A DNA stretch of 62,893 nucleotides from Sphingopyxis sp. H115 (GCF_001468465.1 NZ_LNSA01000025.1:1-62893); one strand, 5' to 3'. Shown: positions 19,878-29,879, counted from the first letter of the stretch. The notes: generated by a model from the letters alone, not told the origin. A program made the numbers and translations.

Positions 19878-20135
19878 TTATTCGACCGCCTTCTGGGCTG
19901 CGTCGCCTACATCCTCGGCAGCATTGCCGACCTTTTGCGCGGCCTCGGTGATCGCCCCGCTTTGCGCCTTGTCATTGGCGAGGAACTGGAAGGCGAAAAA
20001 GGCGGCGATCAGGATCGCGGCGAGAAAAATCAGGCCCAGGCCCATCCCGCCGCCGCGGCGCGGTTCGCGGTCGATAACCGTGGTGGTGTGCGTTGTCCCG
20101 TCGGGATCGCGCGTCGTGTGGATTTCGTCGGCCAT
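19878..20135 (-). CDS. Small single-pass membrane protein
   Basis: An 85-aa protein: a polar Thr/Asp-rich head (residues 1-29), one transmembrane segment (about 31-53), then an amphipathic Ala/Glu tail. I do not recognise a named family. It converges on the flippase gene with only 3 nt between stops. Good codon use and a purine-rich GGGAGAG site before ATG 20135 support a real gene. Confidence 0.7.
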   Translation of the reverse strand: MADEIHTTRDPDGTTHTTTVIDREPRRGGGMGLGLIFLAAILIAAFFAFQFLANDKAQSGAITEAAQKVGNAAEDVGDAAQKAVE

Positions 20136-20191
20136 AAGAAACTCTCCCTATGCTGATGGCGCATAGGACGCTTCGGGACCGGCGAAAGTTC

Positions 20192-21190
20192 CTATCCCAA
20201 CCGCGCGGCAACCTTCGCCTTGAGGTCGGTCTGCGCTCGCGGGCCGACCTGCGCGATGATTTCGCGCGCGCACACCGCGCCCATCGTCAGGCAGTCGTGC
20301 ATCGACCGGCCCTCGGCATGGCCCGCGAGGAAACCGGCGGCGAAGAGGTCGCCGGCGCCGGTCGTGTCGACGACCTGGTCGATCGGTTCGGCGCCGACCT
20401 CGGTGCGCACCCCGTCATGCAGCGCGATCGCGCCATGCGCGCCCCGCGTGACGACGAGCAGCGGAACCTGCGGCGCGATCTTGGCAACCGCCGCCTCGAA
20501 GTCGTCGGTTTCGGCAAGCGCGCAGATTTCGACTTCGTTCGCGAAGAGGATGTCGAACAGCCCTTCGGCGATCAGCTTGCGGAAATCCTCGCCATGGCGG
20601 TCGATGATGAAGGCGTCCGACAGGGTGAAGGCGACCTTGCGCCCGGCGGCGCGCGACACGTCGATTGCGCGGCGCATCGCGGCGCGCGACAGCGGCGGAT
20701 CCCACAGATAGCCTTCGAGATAGAGGATCTTCGCATCGGCGATCCACGCCTCGTCGATCATCGCCTGGTCGAGCAGGTGGCTCGCGCCCAAAAAGGTGTT
20801 CATCGTGCGCTGGCCGTCGGGAGTGACGAGGATCAGGCAGCGCGCGGTCGGCGCGCCTTCCTTCAGCGCCGGCGTTTCATAGGCGACTCCGAGCGCGCGC
20901 AAATCGTGGGTAAAAACTTGCCCGAGCTGGTCGTCGGCGACCTGGCCGATGAAGGCGCACCGTTCGCCGAGCGCCGCCATACCCGCAAGCGTGTTCGCTG
21001 CGGAGCCGCCCGAGACCTCGACCGCCGGGCCCATCGCCGCATAGAGCCGTTCGGCCTCTTCGCCATCGATCAGCCGCATCGATCCCTTGGTCAGGCCTTC
21101 GGCTTCGATCAGCGCATCGTCGGCGCGGGCAAGAACATCGACGATCGCATTGCCGATGGCGACGACATCGAAACGGGCGGTGGCGGCCAT
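20192..21190 (-). CDS. PfkB-family carbohydrate/nucleoside kinase (adenosine kinase-like)
   Basis: A 332-aa ribokinase-fold enzyme that phosphorylates a sugar or nucleoside hydroxyl with ATP. GGSAANTL near residue 59 is the PfkB N-terminal signature. The catalytic Asp sits in TTGAGDLFAAGF near residue 270. Sphingomonad members are usually labelled adenosine kinase, but the substrate is not decided by sequence. ATG 21190 is preferred over an upstream start because the longer head is not conserved. Confidence 0.88.
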   Translation of the reverse strand: MAATARFDVVAIGNAIVDVLARADDALIEAEGLTKGSMRLIDGEEAERLYAAMGPAVEVSGGSAANTLAGMAALGERCAFIGQVADDQLGQVFTHDLRALGVAYETPALKEGAPTARCLILVTPDGQRTMNTFLGASHLLDQAMIDEAWIADAKILYLEGYLWDPPLSRAAMRRAIDVSRAAGRKVAFTLSDAFIIDRHGEDFRKLIAEGLFDILFANEVEICALAETDDFEAAVAKIAPQVPLLVVTRGAHGAIALHDGVRTEVGAEPIDQVVDTTGAGDLFAAGFLAGHAEGRSMHDCLTMGAVCAREIIAQVGPRAQTDLKAKVAARLG

Positions 21191-21299
21191 GAAAAATCCT
21201 GTGCTGTATGGGAAAAGCTGCGCGCGCCTTAGTGGGGAGCGCTCCTCAAGGCAAGCGGAAGCCTTGACGAACGCCCCCGCCACGCGCCATCCCCGGCGC

Positions 21300-21983
21300 A
21301 TGGCTCGCGCGCTTCAGGCTTTCCTCCTTGCCGTCAGGGACCTGGACAATCCGCGCGTGCTGCGCGTCCTCGCGCAAAGCCTTGCGCTCACGCTGCTCAT
21401 CTTCATCGGCGCCGGCGCCGCGATCTTTTTTGGCGCGCGCTGGGCGCTCGCGCATTGGCAATGGCTCGGCGGCGACAGCCTCGACATGGCCGGCGTGTTG
21501 ATCGTGCTGGCGCTGATCGCGGGGAGCTGGCTGCTCTTTCGCGCCGTGGCGATCGTCGTGGTCGGCCTGTTCGCCGACGGCATCGTCGCCGATGTCGAGG
21601 GGCGCCATTATCCGGCCGCCGCCGCCCGCGCCCGCGATGTCGGCTGGCGGCAGAATATCGCGCTCGCGCTCGCGTCGCTGGGGCGCCTGATCGGCGGCAA
21701 CCTGCTCGCGCTGCCGGTCTATATCCTGCTGCTCGTCACCGGAATCGGGACGCCGATCTTCGCGCTGCTCGTCAACGCGCTGCTGCTCGGCCGCGACCTC
21801 GAGGCGATGGTCCTCGCGCGCCACCCCGAACGGCCGCGCTTCGGCCGCGCGGCGCGCTGGTCGATGGGCCTGTTATCCGCCGCAAGCTTCGTGGTGCCCG
21901 TCGCCAATCTGTTGGCGCCCATCGTGAGCGCCGCTATGGCCGTGCACATGCTGCACTTGCGCAATGGGGACCCCGAAAAATGA
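21300..21983 (+). CDS. EI24/CysZ-like membrane protein
   Basis: A 227-aa protein with about five hydrophobic segments (near residues 20-45, 60-100, 125-160 and 185-215), matching the EI24 domain shared with CysZ sulfate transporters. No sulfur-assimilation genes are nearby, so transport of sulfate is not implied. Its stop overlaps the next start by 4 nt. Confidence 0.8.
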   Translation: MARALQAFLLAVRDLDNPRVLRVLAQSLALTLLIFIGAGAAIFFGARWALAHWQWLGGDSLDMAGVLIVLALIAGSWLLFRAVAIVVVGLFADGIVADVEGRHYPAAAARARDVGWRQNIALALASLGRLIGGNLLALPVYILLLVTGIGTPIFALLVNALLLGRDLEAMVLARHPERPRFGRAARWSMGLLSAASFVVPVANLLAPIVSAAMAVHMLHLRNGDPEK

Positions 21984-22360
21984 TCAAAAACCGCCGCCTG
22001 GCAGCCGTTGCCATGCTTGCCTTGACGCTCGGCGCCTGCGCGGGCCCCGCGATTCCCTACGCAACGCCGCCGAAATCGCCATCGTCAACCGCACCGGTCG
22101 CGTCGCCGCGGCCGGTGCAGAACAACAGTCTGATCGGTCGCAATGCCAACGCCGCGCTCGGCCTGTTCGGCAAGCCACGGCTCGATGTCGCCGAAGGGTC
22201 GGGGCGCAAGCTGCAATTCGCCGGGACCCCCTGCATCCTCGACGTCTATTATTACGCGCCCAAACAAGGCGCGGACCCGCTCGCCACGCATGTCGACGCG
22301 CGCACGCCCGACGGTCGCGACGCAAATGTTCCGAGCTGTATCGAGGCGCTGCGCCGCTAA
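21980..22360 (+). CDS. Small lipoprotein, unknown function
   Basis: A 126-aa secreted lipoprotein: positively charged head, hydrophobic stretch, and a lipobox ending Leu-Gly-Ala-Cys near residue 20. A Pro/Ser/Ala-rich linker follows, then a short domain with LIGRNANAALGLFGKP and CILDVYYYAP, a pattern seen in alphaproteobacterial SmpA/OmlA-like or uncharacterised lipoproteins. Coupled to the EI24 gene (ATGA). Confidence 0.8.
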   Translation: MIKNRRLAAVAMLALTLGACAGPAIPYATPPKSPSSTAPVASPRPVQNNSLIGRNANAALGLFGKPRLDVAEGSGRKLQFAGTPCILDVYYYAPKQGADPLATHVDARTPDGRDANVPSCIEALRR

Positions 22361-22367
22361 GCCGGCG

Positions 22368-23420
22368 TCATGGCGTCAGCTCGGCAAGCGCCCAGAATGC
22401 CGCGTCGACGACCATCGGCGATTCGTCGCCGGTCAGCCGCTCCAAGGCCGGAACGAAACGTGTGTCGCCGCTGTTACCCGCCGCGATCGCCGCGTTGCGA
22501 ACCATGCGGTTGCGCCCGATCCGCTTGATCGGCGATCCCGCGAACACCTGCCGGAATCCGGAATCGTCGAGCGCAAGCAGGTCGGCGAGCGATGGCGCGA
22601 CCAGCTCGGCGCGCGGGAGGAAGGCACGGTGCGCGTGCGCCCTGTCAGCGAATTTGTTCCACGGACAGGCGGCGAGGCAATCGTCGCAGCCATAGATGCG
22701 ATTGCCGATCCCGCGCCGCAGCTCGATCGGGATCGGGCCATTATGCTCGATCGTCAGATAGGAAATGCAGCGTCTGGCATCGAGCCGGTAGGGCGCGGGA
22801 AAGGCTTGTGTGGGGCACGCATCCTGGCACGCCGTACAGCTTCCGCACGTGTCGCGCCCGGGCTTGCGGCCTTCCAAATCGAGCGTTGTGTAGATCGCGC
22901 CGAGGAACAGCCAGCTGCCATGCTCGCGGCTGACGAGGTTGGTGTGCTTGCCTTGCCAGCCGAGCCCCGCCGCCGCCGACAGCGGCTTTTCCATCACCGG
23001 CGCGGTGTCGACAAACACCTTGACCTCGGCGTCCTTCGCTTCGGCGACCAGCCAGCGCGCGACCGCCTTCAGCGCCTTTTTGACGACGTCATGATAATCG
23101 CCGCCCTGCGCATACACCGAAACGCGGCCGCGATCGGGATGATCGGCAAGCAGCAGCGGGTCGAACGCCGGCGCATAGCTCATGCCGAGCGCGATCACCG
23201 ATTTGACCTCGGGCCACAACCCCTTGGGCGACCCGCGCTGTCCGGCCCGGCTTTCCATCCAGATCATGTCGCCGTGCCGCCCCTCGGCCAGCCACTGGTC
23301 CAGCCGCGCGGCAGTCTGCGGCGCCGCGTCCGCATCGGCGATGCCAAAGGCGACGAAACCATGCGCACGCGCGACGGCTTCCAGGCGTTCTTCCAGAGGG
23401 GGCAAGGCTTCCGCAACCAT
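22368..23420 (-). CDS. queG: Epoxyqueuosine reductase QueG
   Basis: Cobalamin- and Fe-S-dependent last step of queuosine synthesis in tRNA, reducing epoxyqueuosine. The 350-aa product carries two [4Fe-4S] motifs: [16 protein letters not shown] near residue 190 and [11 protein letters not shown] near 245, with an extra Cys in ARRCISY. A C-terminal HEAT-like stretch (residues 300-350) binds tRNA in known structures. ATG 23420 is preferred to the longer Arg-rich frame. Confidence 0.95.
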   Translation of the reverse strand: MVAEALPPLEERLEAVARAHGFVAFGIADADAAPQTAARLDQWLAEGRHGDMIWMESRAGQRGSPKGLWPEVKSVIALGMSYAPAFDPLLLADHPDRGRVSVYAQGGDYHDVVKKALKAVARWLVAEAKDAEVKVFVDTAPVMEKPLSAAAGLGWQGKHTNLVSREHGSWLFLGAIYTTLDLEGRKPGRDTCGSCTACQDACPTQAFPAPYRLDARRCISYLTIEHNGPIPIELRRGIGNRIYGCDDCLAACPWNKFADRAHAHRAFLPRAELVAPSLADLLALDDSGFRQVFAGSPIKRIGRNRMVRNAAIAAGNSGDTRFVPALERLTGDESPMVVDAAFWALAELTP

Positions 23421-23487
23421 TGGCGCTCTATACGCGAGCCGTCTCGCCGTGCCATAGCTTGCACGTGCGCCAGTCGGGGACCATGAT

Positions 23488-24441
23488 TTGAACGATTTCA
23501 GCGTAGAGGCGACCGGCCTCACCAAATATTTCGGCGATTACAAGGCGGTCGATCAGGTCAGCCTCACGGTGCCGACGGGCAGCATCTACGGCGTGCTCGG
23601 CCCCAATGGCGCGGGCAAGACGACCAGCCTGCGCATGACGCTCGGCATCATCGATCCCGATGAAGGATCGAGCCGGGTCTTCGGCGAACGACCGCAGACG
23701 GTGCGCAACCGCATCGGCTATCTTCCCGAAGAACGCGGCCTCTATCCGGGCATGAAGGCGCGCGAAGCGATCGCCTTCATGGGCGCGCTGCGCGGGCTCG
23801 AATGGCGCGAAGGCCGCCGCCGCGCCGAAGCCTTCATGACCGAACTCGGGCTCGAGCGCGTCGTTGATGAAAAAATCCGCAAGATGTCGAAGGGCATGGC
23901 ACAGATGATCCAGCTGATCGGCTCGATCGTCCACGCCCCCGACCTTATCGTGCTCGACGAACCTTTCTCGGGGCTCGATCCGGTCAATCAGGAGCGGCTC
24001 GAAATGCTCGTCCGCCGCGAGCGCGACCGCGGCGCGACGATCCTTTTTTCGACGCATGTCATGGCGCATGCCGAACGCCTGTGCGACCGCATCGCCATCA
24101 TCGCACGCTCGGCGCGGCGGTTCGAGGGCACAGTCGACGAAGCGCGCGCGCTGTTGCCGATGCAGGTCCGCTACATCCCGCGCGACCAGGCCGATCCAGC
24201 CGCCGTCGCCGCGAACCTGCCCGCCGGCGCCGACCGGCGCGGCGACGCCTGGCATTTCGCCATCGACGACGCGGGCGTCGAACCGCTGCTCGCCCGCATC
24301 ACCGCGAGCGGCCATGGCGTCACAGGCCTGTCGATCAGCCGCCCCGCCCTTCACGACGCCTTTGTCCATATCGTGCGACAGGTCGACGCAGGCTTCGATG
24401 CCGACGCCGCCGAAGACGCCATCGAGGAGGCGAGCGCATGA
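23488..24441 (+). CDS. ABC transporter ATP-binding protein (NatA-type)
   Basis: A 317-aa ATPase. Walker [10 protein letters not shown] near residue 38, Walker [13 protein letters not shown] near 152, and the signature block MSKGMAQ, the KGM variant typical of NatA-like exporters. The C-terminal 90 residues form the extra domain seen in DUF4162-containing ATPases. Start is TTG 23488, with a GGGGA site; the nearby ATG at 23483 is out of frame and closes at once. Coupled to the permease gene. Confidence 0.9.
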   Translation: MNDFSVEATGLTKYFGDYKAVDQVSLTVPTGSIYGVLGPNGAGKTTSLRMTLGIIDPDEGSSRVFGERPQTVRNRIGYLPEERGLYPGMKAREAIAFMGALRGLEWREGRRRAEAFMTELGLERVVDEKIRKMSKGMAQMIQLIGSIVHAPDLIVLDEPFSGLDPVNQERLEMLVRRERDRGATILFSTHVMAHAERLCDRIAIIARSARRFEGTVDEARALLPMQVRYIPRDQADPAAVAANLPAGADRRGDAWHFAIDDAGVEPLLARITASGHGVTGLSISRPALHDAFVHIVRQVDAGFDADAAEDAIEEASA

Positions 24442-25685
24442 CCCCCTTCATCCAGAGCCTGTTTGTCGTTGCGCGGCGCGACTTTCTCGCGATCGTTGCG
24501 ACGCCGACCTTCCTCCTTTTTCTGCTCGCCCCGCTCTTCATGGTCGGCATGGGGCTTGCCGGCGGCATGGGCGCATCGCAGCTTGCCGACAGCGCCCGCG
24601 GCGCCGGCCGGATCGTTGTCGTTGCCGATGCGGCGGACGTCGACGCACTGCGCGCAGCCGACACCCGGCTGCGCGCCGCGCTCGGTCGCGATCTCGCGAC
24701 GCTCGATATCCGCATCAACGGCGCCACGGCCGCCGATCCGGTCGCGATCGCGCGCGAAAAGGGCAGCGACACCTATGCGGTGATGAGCGGCGACCTCGCC
24801 GCTCCGCGCATCGTCGAACGCGAGACGGGCAGCCGTTCGGGCCGGTATCTCGCGCTGCTCGCGGGCGAGGTCCAACGCGCGCGTGCCTCCGGCCCCGTGG
24901 CTGCCGTGGCACCGCGTTTCGAGGCCTTGTCGCGCGGTGGCACATCCATCGCCCTGCAACAATCGCTGGGGTTTGGCGCGGTCTTCGTCATTTTCCTGCT
25001 GACCCTGCTGCTCGCCGGCCAGACGGTCAGCTCGCTGGCGGAGGAAAAGGGCAACAAGGTGATCGAGATATTGGCTGCCGCCGTCCCGCTCGAAAGCGTC
25101 TTCCTTGGCAAGCTGCTGGGATTTCTCGGCGTCGCGGTGCTGTTCATCGCCTTCTGGCTTGCGATGGCAATGGGCGGTGGGCTGGTCGCCGCGCTCTTCG
25201 CCGATCCGGCCCTGCTCGCCGCCGGGGGCGGCGCCGGCAAGGCCGCAGCGGCGGTAGCAGCGATGCCCGCGACGGGCTGGGGCTTTTTCCTTGGCATCGG
25301 CCTGGTCTATTTCGTCATGGCCTTCCTGCTGCTCGGCGCAGTTTTCCTTGGTGTCGGAGCGCAAGCGGCGACGGTGCGCGAAATCCAGATGCTCAGCCTG
25401 CCGATCACCATCTTCCAGGTCGGCATGTTCAGCCTCTGTGCGGCCGCCGCAAGCGCGCCCGACAGCGGCCTTGCCCGTTTTGCGCAGATCTTCCCCTTTT
25501 CGTCGCCGCTCGCGATGGCCGCGCGCGCCGCGACCGACGATTCCAGGGCGGTCCACCTGCTCGCGCTCGGCTGGCAGGCGCTCTGGGTTGCCCTTGTCGT
25601 CTGGATCTCGGTGCGTCTTTTCCGTTCGGGCGTTCTCGGCAGCGGCAAAGGCTGGCGATTCTGGAGGCGAGACCGGCCGGCGTAA
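24438..25685 (+). CDS. ABC-2 type permease (NatB-like)
   Basis: A 415-aa membrane protein. One N-terminal membrane segment (about 22-45) is followed by a periplasmic domain of about 130 residues and then five or six segments from about residue 180 to 400. This is the NatB/ABC2_membrane_3 topology. The conserved SSLAEEKGNKVIEILAAAVP block links the domains. With the preceding ATPase it forms an exporter of unknown substrate; NatAB of Bacillus exports sodium. Confidence 0.88.
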   Translation: MTPFIQSLFVVARRDFLAIVATPTFLLFLLAPLFMVGMGLAGGMGASQLADSARGAGRIVVVADAADVDALRAADTRLRAALGRDLATLDIRINGATAADPVAIAREKGSDTYAVMSGDLAAPRIVERETGSRSGRYLALLAGEVQRARASGPVAAVAPRFEALSRGGTSIALQQSLGFGAVFVIFLLTLLLAGQTVSSLAEEKGNKVIEILAAAVPLESVFLGKLLGFLGVAVLFIAFWLAMAMGGGLVAALFADPALLAAGGGAGKAAAAVAAMPATGWGFFLGIGLVYFVMAFLLLGAVFLGVGAQAATVREIQMLSLPITIFQVGMFSLCAAAASAPDSGLARFAQIFPFSSPLAMAARAATDDSRAVHLLALGWQALWVALVVWISVRLFRSGVLGSGKGWRFWRRDRPA

Positions 25686-25713
25686 TCGCCGCCGCAGCAT
25701 TGTTCCGCTTCCA

Positions 25714-25742
25714 TTGACAAAGCTGTAAATAGTGGCATTCTG
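25714..25742 (+). promoter_or_regulatory. Candidate promoter of the P450 gene
   Basis: TTGACA (25714-25719), 17-nt spacer, ATTCTG (25737-25742). It is in the 102-bp gap before the P450 gene, which has GAGAGGAG upstream of ATG 25788. Confidence 0.45.
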
Positions 25743-25787
25743 CAACTTAATCGGCCGCGCCCGACGGCCGCTTGAGAGGAGCAGTCC

Positions 25788-27044
25788 ATGGCCACCCAGA
25801 TGCGTATCGCCCCCGAAGTTGCCAACCCGCTCGATGTCAGCCGCGCCGAGCTGTGGAGCGAGGATCGCTGGCAGGAACCGATGCGCCAGCTGCGCGCCGA
25901 GGCGCCGATCTATCGCTGCGAAGATTCGAAATTCGGTCCCTATTGGTCGGTGACGACCTACAAACCGATCCAGCATATCGAAGCACTTCCGAAAATCTTC
26001 TCCTCTTCATGGGAGTATGGCGGGATCACGGTCGCCGGCGACGGCATCGAGCATCTTCAGGAGGGAGAAATCCCGATGCCTATGTTTATCGCGATGGACC
26101 CTCCGCAGCACACCGCACAGCGCCGCACCGTCGCCCCCGCCTTCGGCCCTTCTGAAATAGAACGTATGCGCGCCGACACCCAGGCGCGCACCGCCGCGCT
26201 GATCGACACGCTCCCGGTTGGCGAGACTTTCGATTGGGTTGAACGCCTGTCGATCGAACTCACCACCGACATGCTTGCGATTCTGTTCGATTTCCCGTGG
26301 GAAGAGCGCCACCGGCTCACCGGCTGGTCCGACGCGCTTGGCGACATCGAAAGCTTCGACACGCTCGAAAAACGCCAGGCGCGCCTCGCCCAGGCCTTTG
26401 AAATGGGCGCCGCCTTCAAGCAATTGTGGGACAAAAAGGCCCAGAACCCTGGCGAGCATGATCTGATTTCGATCATGCTCCAGTCCGATGCGATGAAACA
26501 TATGAGCGAGAATGAGTTCATGGGGAACCTCATCCTGCTCATCGTCGGAGGCAATGACACGACGCGCAATTCGATGTCGGCCTACGCCTATGGCCTCCAC
26601 AAATTTCCTGAAGAACGCGCGAAGCTCGAAACGAATCACGACCCGGAACTCGCCATCAACGCGATGCACGAGATTCTGCGCTGGCAGACCCCGCTCGCAC
26701 ATATGCGCCGTACCGCGACCGAGGACACCGAGCTGTTCGGCCACCAGATCAAGGCGCGCGACAAGATCGCGCTGTGGTATGCGTCGGCGAATCGGGACGA
26801 GAGCGTATTTCCCGACGGCGACCGCATCATCGTCGATCGTGCGAACGCACGGCGCCACCTCGCCTTTGGCTACGGCATCCATCGCTGCGTCGGAGCGCGT
26901 GTTGCCGAATTGCAGCTCACCACGCTGATATCCGAAATGCAGCGCCGCCGTCTGCGCGTCAACGTCCTCGCCGAGCCCGAGCGCGTGCATGCAAGCTTCG
27001 TCCACGGCTATCGCCACATGCCGGTCCAGCTCGAAAAATATTGA
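25788..27044 (+). CDS. Cytochrome P450, CYP153-like
   Basis: A 418-aa soluble bacterial P450. The oxygen-binding I-helix reads GGNDTTRN near residue 253, the ExxR is in EILRW, and the heme-ligand Cys is near 366 in FGYGIHRCVG. The LLIVGGNDTTRNSMS stretch resembles CYP153 terminal alkane hydroxylases, common in sphingomonads; family assignment is by motif memory only. No ferredoxin or ferredoxin reductase gene is adjacent, so electron partners must be encoded elsewhere. Confidence 0.92.
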   Translation: MATQMRIAPEVANPLDVSRAELWSEDRWQEPMRQLRAEAPIYRCEDSKFGPYWSVTTYKPIQHIEALPKIFSSSWEYGGITVAGDGIEHLQEGEIPMPMFIAMDPPQHTAQRRTVAPAFGPSEIERMRADTQARTAALIDTLPVGETFDWVERLSIELTTDMLAILFDFPWEERHRLTGWSDALGDIESFDTLEKRQARLAQAFEMGAAFKQLWDKKAQNPGEHDLISIMLQSDAMKHMSENEFMGNLILLIVGGNDTTRNSMSAYAYGLHKFPEERAKLETNHDPELAINAMHEILRWQTPLAHMRRTATEDTELFGHQIKARDKIALWYASANRDESVFPDGDRIIVDRANARRHLAFGYGIHRCVGARVAELQLTTLISEMQRRRLRVNVLAEPERVHASFVHGYRHMPVQLEKY

Positions 27045-27072
27045 CGCGCCCCTGTAACCCCGGGGCCGCGGC

Positions 27073-27573
27073 ATGCGTATCGAAGATATGATCCAACGTC
27101 GCTATCTTCTCGGCGGACTTGCGCTCGGCGGCGCCATCATCGGCGCACCGATGCTCTTCGCGAAATCGGCGCGGCCCAAGGCGCAGGCCGGCTGGCAGCT
27201 CAGCGATGCCGAGTGGAAAAAACGCCTGTCGCCGCTGCAATATCGCGTGCTGCGCGAGGCGGCGACCGAACGCGCCTTCACCAGCCCGCTCGACAAGGAA
27301 AAGCGCGCCGGCATCTTCGCCTGCGCGGGCTGTGCATTGCCGCTCTATTCGAGCAAGACCAAGTTCGACAGCGGCACCGGCTGGCCGAGCTTCTGGGCGC
27401 CGCTGAAAGGCGCGATCGGCACATCGACCGATTACGACCTCGGCTATGCGCGCACCGAGGTCCATTGCCGGCGCTGCGGCGGCCACCTTGGTCATGTCTT
27501 CAACGACGGGCCGAAACCCACGGGCAAGCGCTATTGCATGAACGGCGCGGCGCTGCGCTTCCGCCCCGCCTGA
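27073..27573 (+). CDS. msrB: Methionine-R-sulfoxide reductase MsrB, probably exported
   Basis: Reduces the R-sulfoxide of methionine in proteins. The 166-aa product has zinc-binding pairs CAGC (about residue 80) and CRRCGGHLGH (about 137), the GTGWPSFW block, and the catalytic Cys in RYCMNG near residue 156. An N-terminal extension (QRRYLLGG, then a hydrophobic stretch to about residue 30) resembles a twin-arginine signal, so it may act in the periplasm. Starts at ATG 27073 or 27088. Confidence 0.93.
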   Translation: MRIEDMIQRRYLLGGLALGGAIIGAPMLFAKSARPKAQAGWQLSDAEWKKRLSPLQYRVLREAATERAFTSPLDKEKRAGIFACAGCALPLYSSKTKFDSGTGWPSFWAPLKGAIGTSTDYDLGYARTEVHCRRCGGHLGHVFNDGPKPTGKRYCMNGAALRFRPA

Positions 27574-27574
27574 T

Positions 27575-29428
27575 TCAGTCGGGTTTCACCCGCCACACCG
27601 AAAGCCCCGTGTCGGCACCGATCGGTACCGCTTCGAGCCAGGCCGGGGGCATTCCCCCGTCGAGCTGCGCCGCCAGCGAATCCTTGCGCGCGCGGCGATA
27701 GGCGACGAAATCATTCGCGCCGCGACAGAATATGACCAGCCCCGCCCCGTGCCCGCGAACGATCGCCTCGGCCTTCGCGGGATCGCCCGCAAAGGCGCGG
27801 ATCGTGTCCGCCATGGCCGCCTTGTTGCGATGATGCGGCGTTGCGACAACGCTGTGCGGCGTCCAGAACAGCAGCGGCGCGCCAAGGTCGATCGGCGTCA
27901 GGATTGTCGTTGCCGGCAGGCGGGCGAGCGCCGCGGTCGCCGACGGCGCAAGGCAGGTCTGTTCGGCCGCCGGCCCTGCCGGATCCTTTTCGCTATCGGC
28001 GGAAACGAGGCCGAGCAGTGCGGCTGCCGCTGTACCGCCGAGCAGTGGCAGCGTCAGCGCGGCGGCCACCGAAGCCAATATGCGTGGCACGGTCGAGGCG
28101 ATCGTCCGCGCCCGGTCCCAGATACGCAGCCCGAGCCAGGCGCAGCCCGGCAAGGCAAAAAGATGCGCGGTCGAAACGCTGCGCATGACAAGCAGCGACA
28201 AGCCGCCAGCTGCGGCGAGCGCGACGATCACGGTCGTCCAGTTCCGGCGGTCGGCGTCATCGGCGGCGGCGCGCCAGGCAAGCCACGATCCGGCAAGCCC
28301 GACGAGCGTCGGCACGAGCACATGGACGGCGACCCGCGGTTTCGAGGCCCATAGGGGCTGGCCCTCAAGGACGTGCCGGTACCAATATTCGACGACGATC
28401 GGGTCGAGCGAAGCGAATGGCCCCTTTGCGCATTGCGGTTCGGTCCACAGCAGCGCGCCCGCGGCGGCGGCGGCGGCCCCGCCCAGCAGCAGAAAGCGGC
28501 TCACGCGATGCGCGGGATTTGCGCGGGCGGCCGCGAATGTCACGGCTGTCGCCGCGACGAAGGCCGCCATATAGGGCGCCGAGAGCGAATCGCACCATGC
28601 CCCGGTCAGCCCCAGCGGCCCGCGCGTTAGGAATTGAAGCAGGATCGCCCCGCCCGCGAGCGCGCCCAGATAGCCGCACAATCGGTCGCGATCGGCATAA
28701 TGTCCGCGTAGCATCCAGCGCAGCGCGGCGAGGCCCGCGAACAGCGCAACGATCGGTAGGCCCTCGATCGAAATCGCAAGCAGTGCCGCTGCGCAAAGCC
28801 CCCCGGTCAGGCCTGCGCGCAAGGTCGCGGGCCGCAGCGCCTGCCCCATCACCAGCATCGCAAGAAAGACCTGCCAGCCATGATGATCGACCCGCAAGGG
28901 CCGGAATTGGGCGGCAATGAACACCGAAAAGACGAGGAACAGCGGTACTGCATAGCCAAGGCGCCGGTCGGGCAGATTGCGGTAGCCAAGGACACAGGCG
29001 ACGCTCAGCGCCGCGCCGAGCAGCGGCGGCCACAACGCCATCACGATGCGTTCGGCCATCGCCTGCCCGAAAAATGGCTTGAGGAGCAGGATAGCGGCAG
29101 CGATCGGCGCGTCGACGATGCGCGACCAATGCATCAGCACGCCGCCGCCGGCGGGATTGACGCGATATTGCGAAAGGTCCCACCAGCCCTGCCCGGCGAG
29201 CAGGTCGCGGACCTGCACCATGCGCATCGCATCGTCGGTGTCGGCGAGGTCGAGCGCGCCGATCGCGCGCCATTGGACGATGATCGTGAGCAGGCTCATC
29301 GCCGCCCAGACGATCAGCGCGATCCGTACCGGCGTCAACCAGCGCAACCGCTCGATCGCGCGCGCTTCGGATGCGGCGGGCGGCGGCGGCGCGGCGGCGC
29401 CCCCCGCATAGGCGGGGGCGTCGGTCAT
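27575..29428 (-). CDS. Multi-spanning membrane protein, glycosyltransferase (GT-C)-like
   Basis: A 617-aa protein with about 11-13 hydrophobic segments. Right after the first segment lies DTDDAMRMVQVRDLL near residue 65. An acidic patch in the first periplasmic loop is the hallmark of GT-C polyprenyl-phosphate sugar transferases. The C-terminal 120 residues form a soluble domain. Downstream of a GtrA protein (4-nt overlap) and a sugar-mutase-like oxidoreductase, it is likely to act in glycan or lipid-linked sugar transfer. Substrate unknown. Confidence 0.7.
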   Translation of the reverse strand: MTDAPAYAGGAAAPPPPAASEARAIERLRWLTPVRIALIVWAAMSLLTIIVQWRAIGALDLADTDDAMRMVQVRDLLAGQGWWDLSQYRVNPAGGGVLMHWSRIVDAPIAAAILLLKPFFGQAMAERIVMALWPPLLGAALSVACVLGYRNLPDRRLGYAVPLFLVFSVFIAAQFRPLRVDHHGWQVFLAMLVMGQALRPATLRAGLTGGLCAAALLAISIEGLPIVALFAGLAALRWMLRGHYADRDRLCGYLGALAGGAILLQFLTRGPLGLTGAWCDSLSAPYMAAFVAATAVTFAAARANPAHRVSRFLLLGGAAAAAAGALLWTEPQCAKGPFASLDPIVVEYWYRHVLEGQPLWASKPRVAVHVLVPTLVGLAGSWLAWRAAADDADRRNWTTVIVALAAAGGLSLLVMRSVSTAHLFALPGCAWLGLRIWDRARTIASTVPRILASVAAALTLPLLGGTAAAALLGLVSADSEKDPAGPAAEQTCLAPSATAALARLPATTILTPIDLGAPLLFWTPHSVVATPHHRNKAAMADTIRAFAGDPAKAEAIVRGHGAGLVIFCRGANDFVAYRRARKDSLAAQLDGGMPPAWLEAVPIGADTGLSVWRVKPD

Positions 29429-29856
29429 GCCGCGGCGGCCCGGAACACGATATGACGGCGCAACAAATAGGTGGTCTGGAAACTCACGAGGATCGCCGCG
29501 AGCTTCGCGAGCCGCGGATCGAGCCCCAGCGCGCTGCCGCCGCCGACGATCGCGGTCGTGACCGCCAGGCCAACGAGCGCCGAGCCGACGAAAAGCAGTT
29601 TTTGGCGATGCCGCTCACCGGTGCCGCGCGCCGCGGCGCCATCGGCGAAGACGAGCCGGCTCGAAATCATCCAGTGGACGAGGATGCCCGCGCAATAGCC
29701 GGTCGCCGATGCCGGCACCGGCGCCAGCCCGGCGTCGAGCAGAAGCAGGAACAGCCCCGCGTCGCTGCCGAGCGCCAGCCCGCTCGCGAGCAGATAGTTC
29801 AGCCAGCGAATTTCGCCGCGCCGCACCGACGCGATCAGCCGCGTAACGGGTTGCAT
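29425..29856 (-). CDS. GtrA family membrane protein
   Basis: A 143-aa protein with four hydrophobic segments, the GtrA pattern. The family is thought to flip polyprenyl-phosphate-linked sugars across the inner membrane. It overlaps the downstream GT-C-like gene by 4 nt, so donor flipping and transfer would be co-expressed. Confidence 0.85.
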   Translation of the reverse strand: MQPVTRLIASVRRGEIRWLNYLLASGLALGSDAGLFLLLLDAGLAPVPASATGYCAGILVHWMISSRLVFADGAAARGTGERHRQKLLFVGSALVGLAVTTAIVGGGSALGLDPRLAKLAAILVSFQTTYLLRRHIVFRAAAA

Positions 29857-29879
29857 GGCGCCGCTCCCCTCGCCAAGCC

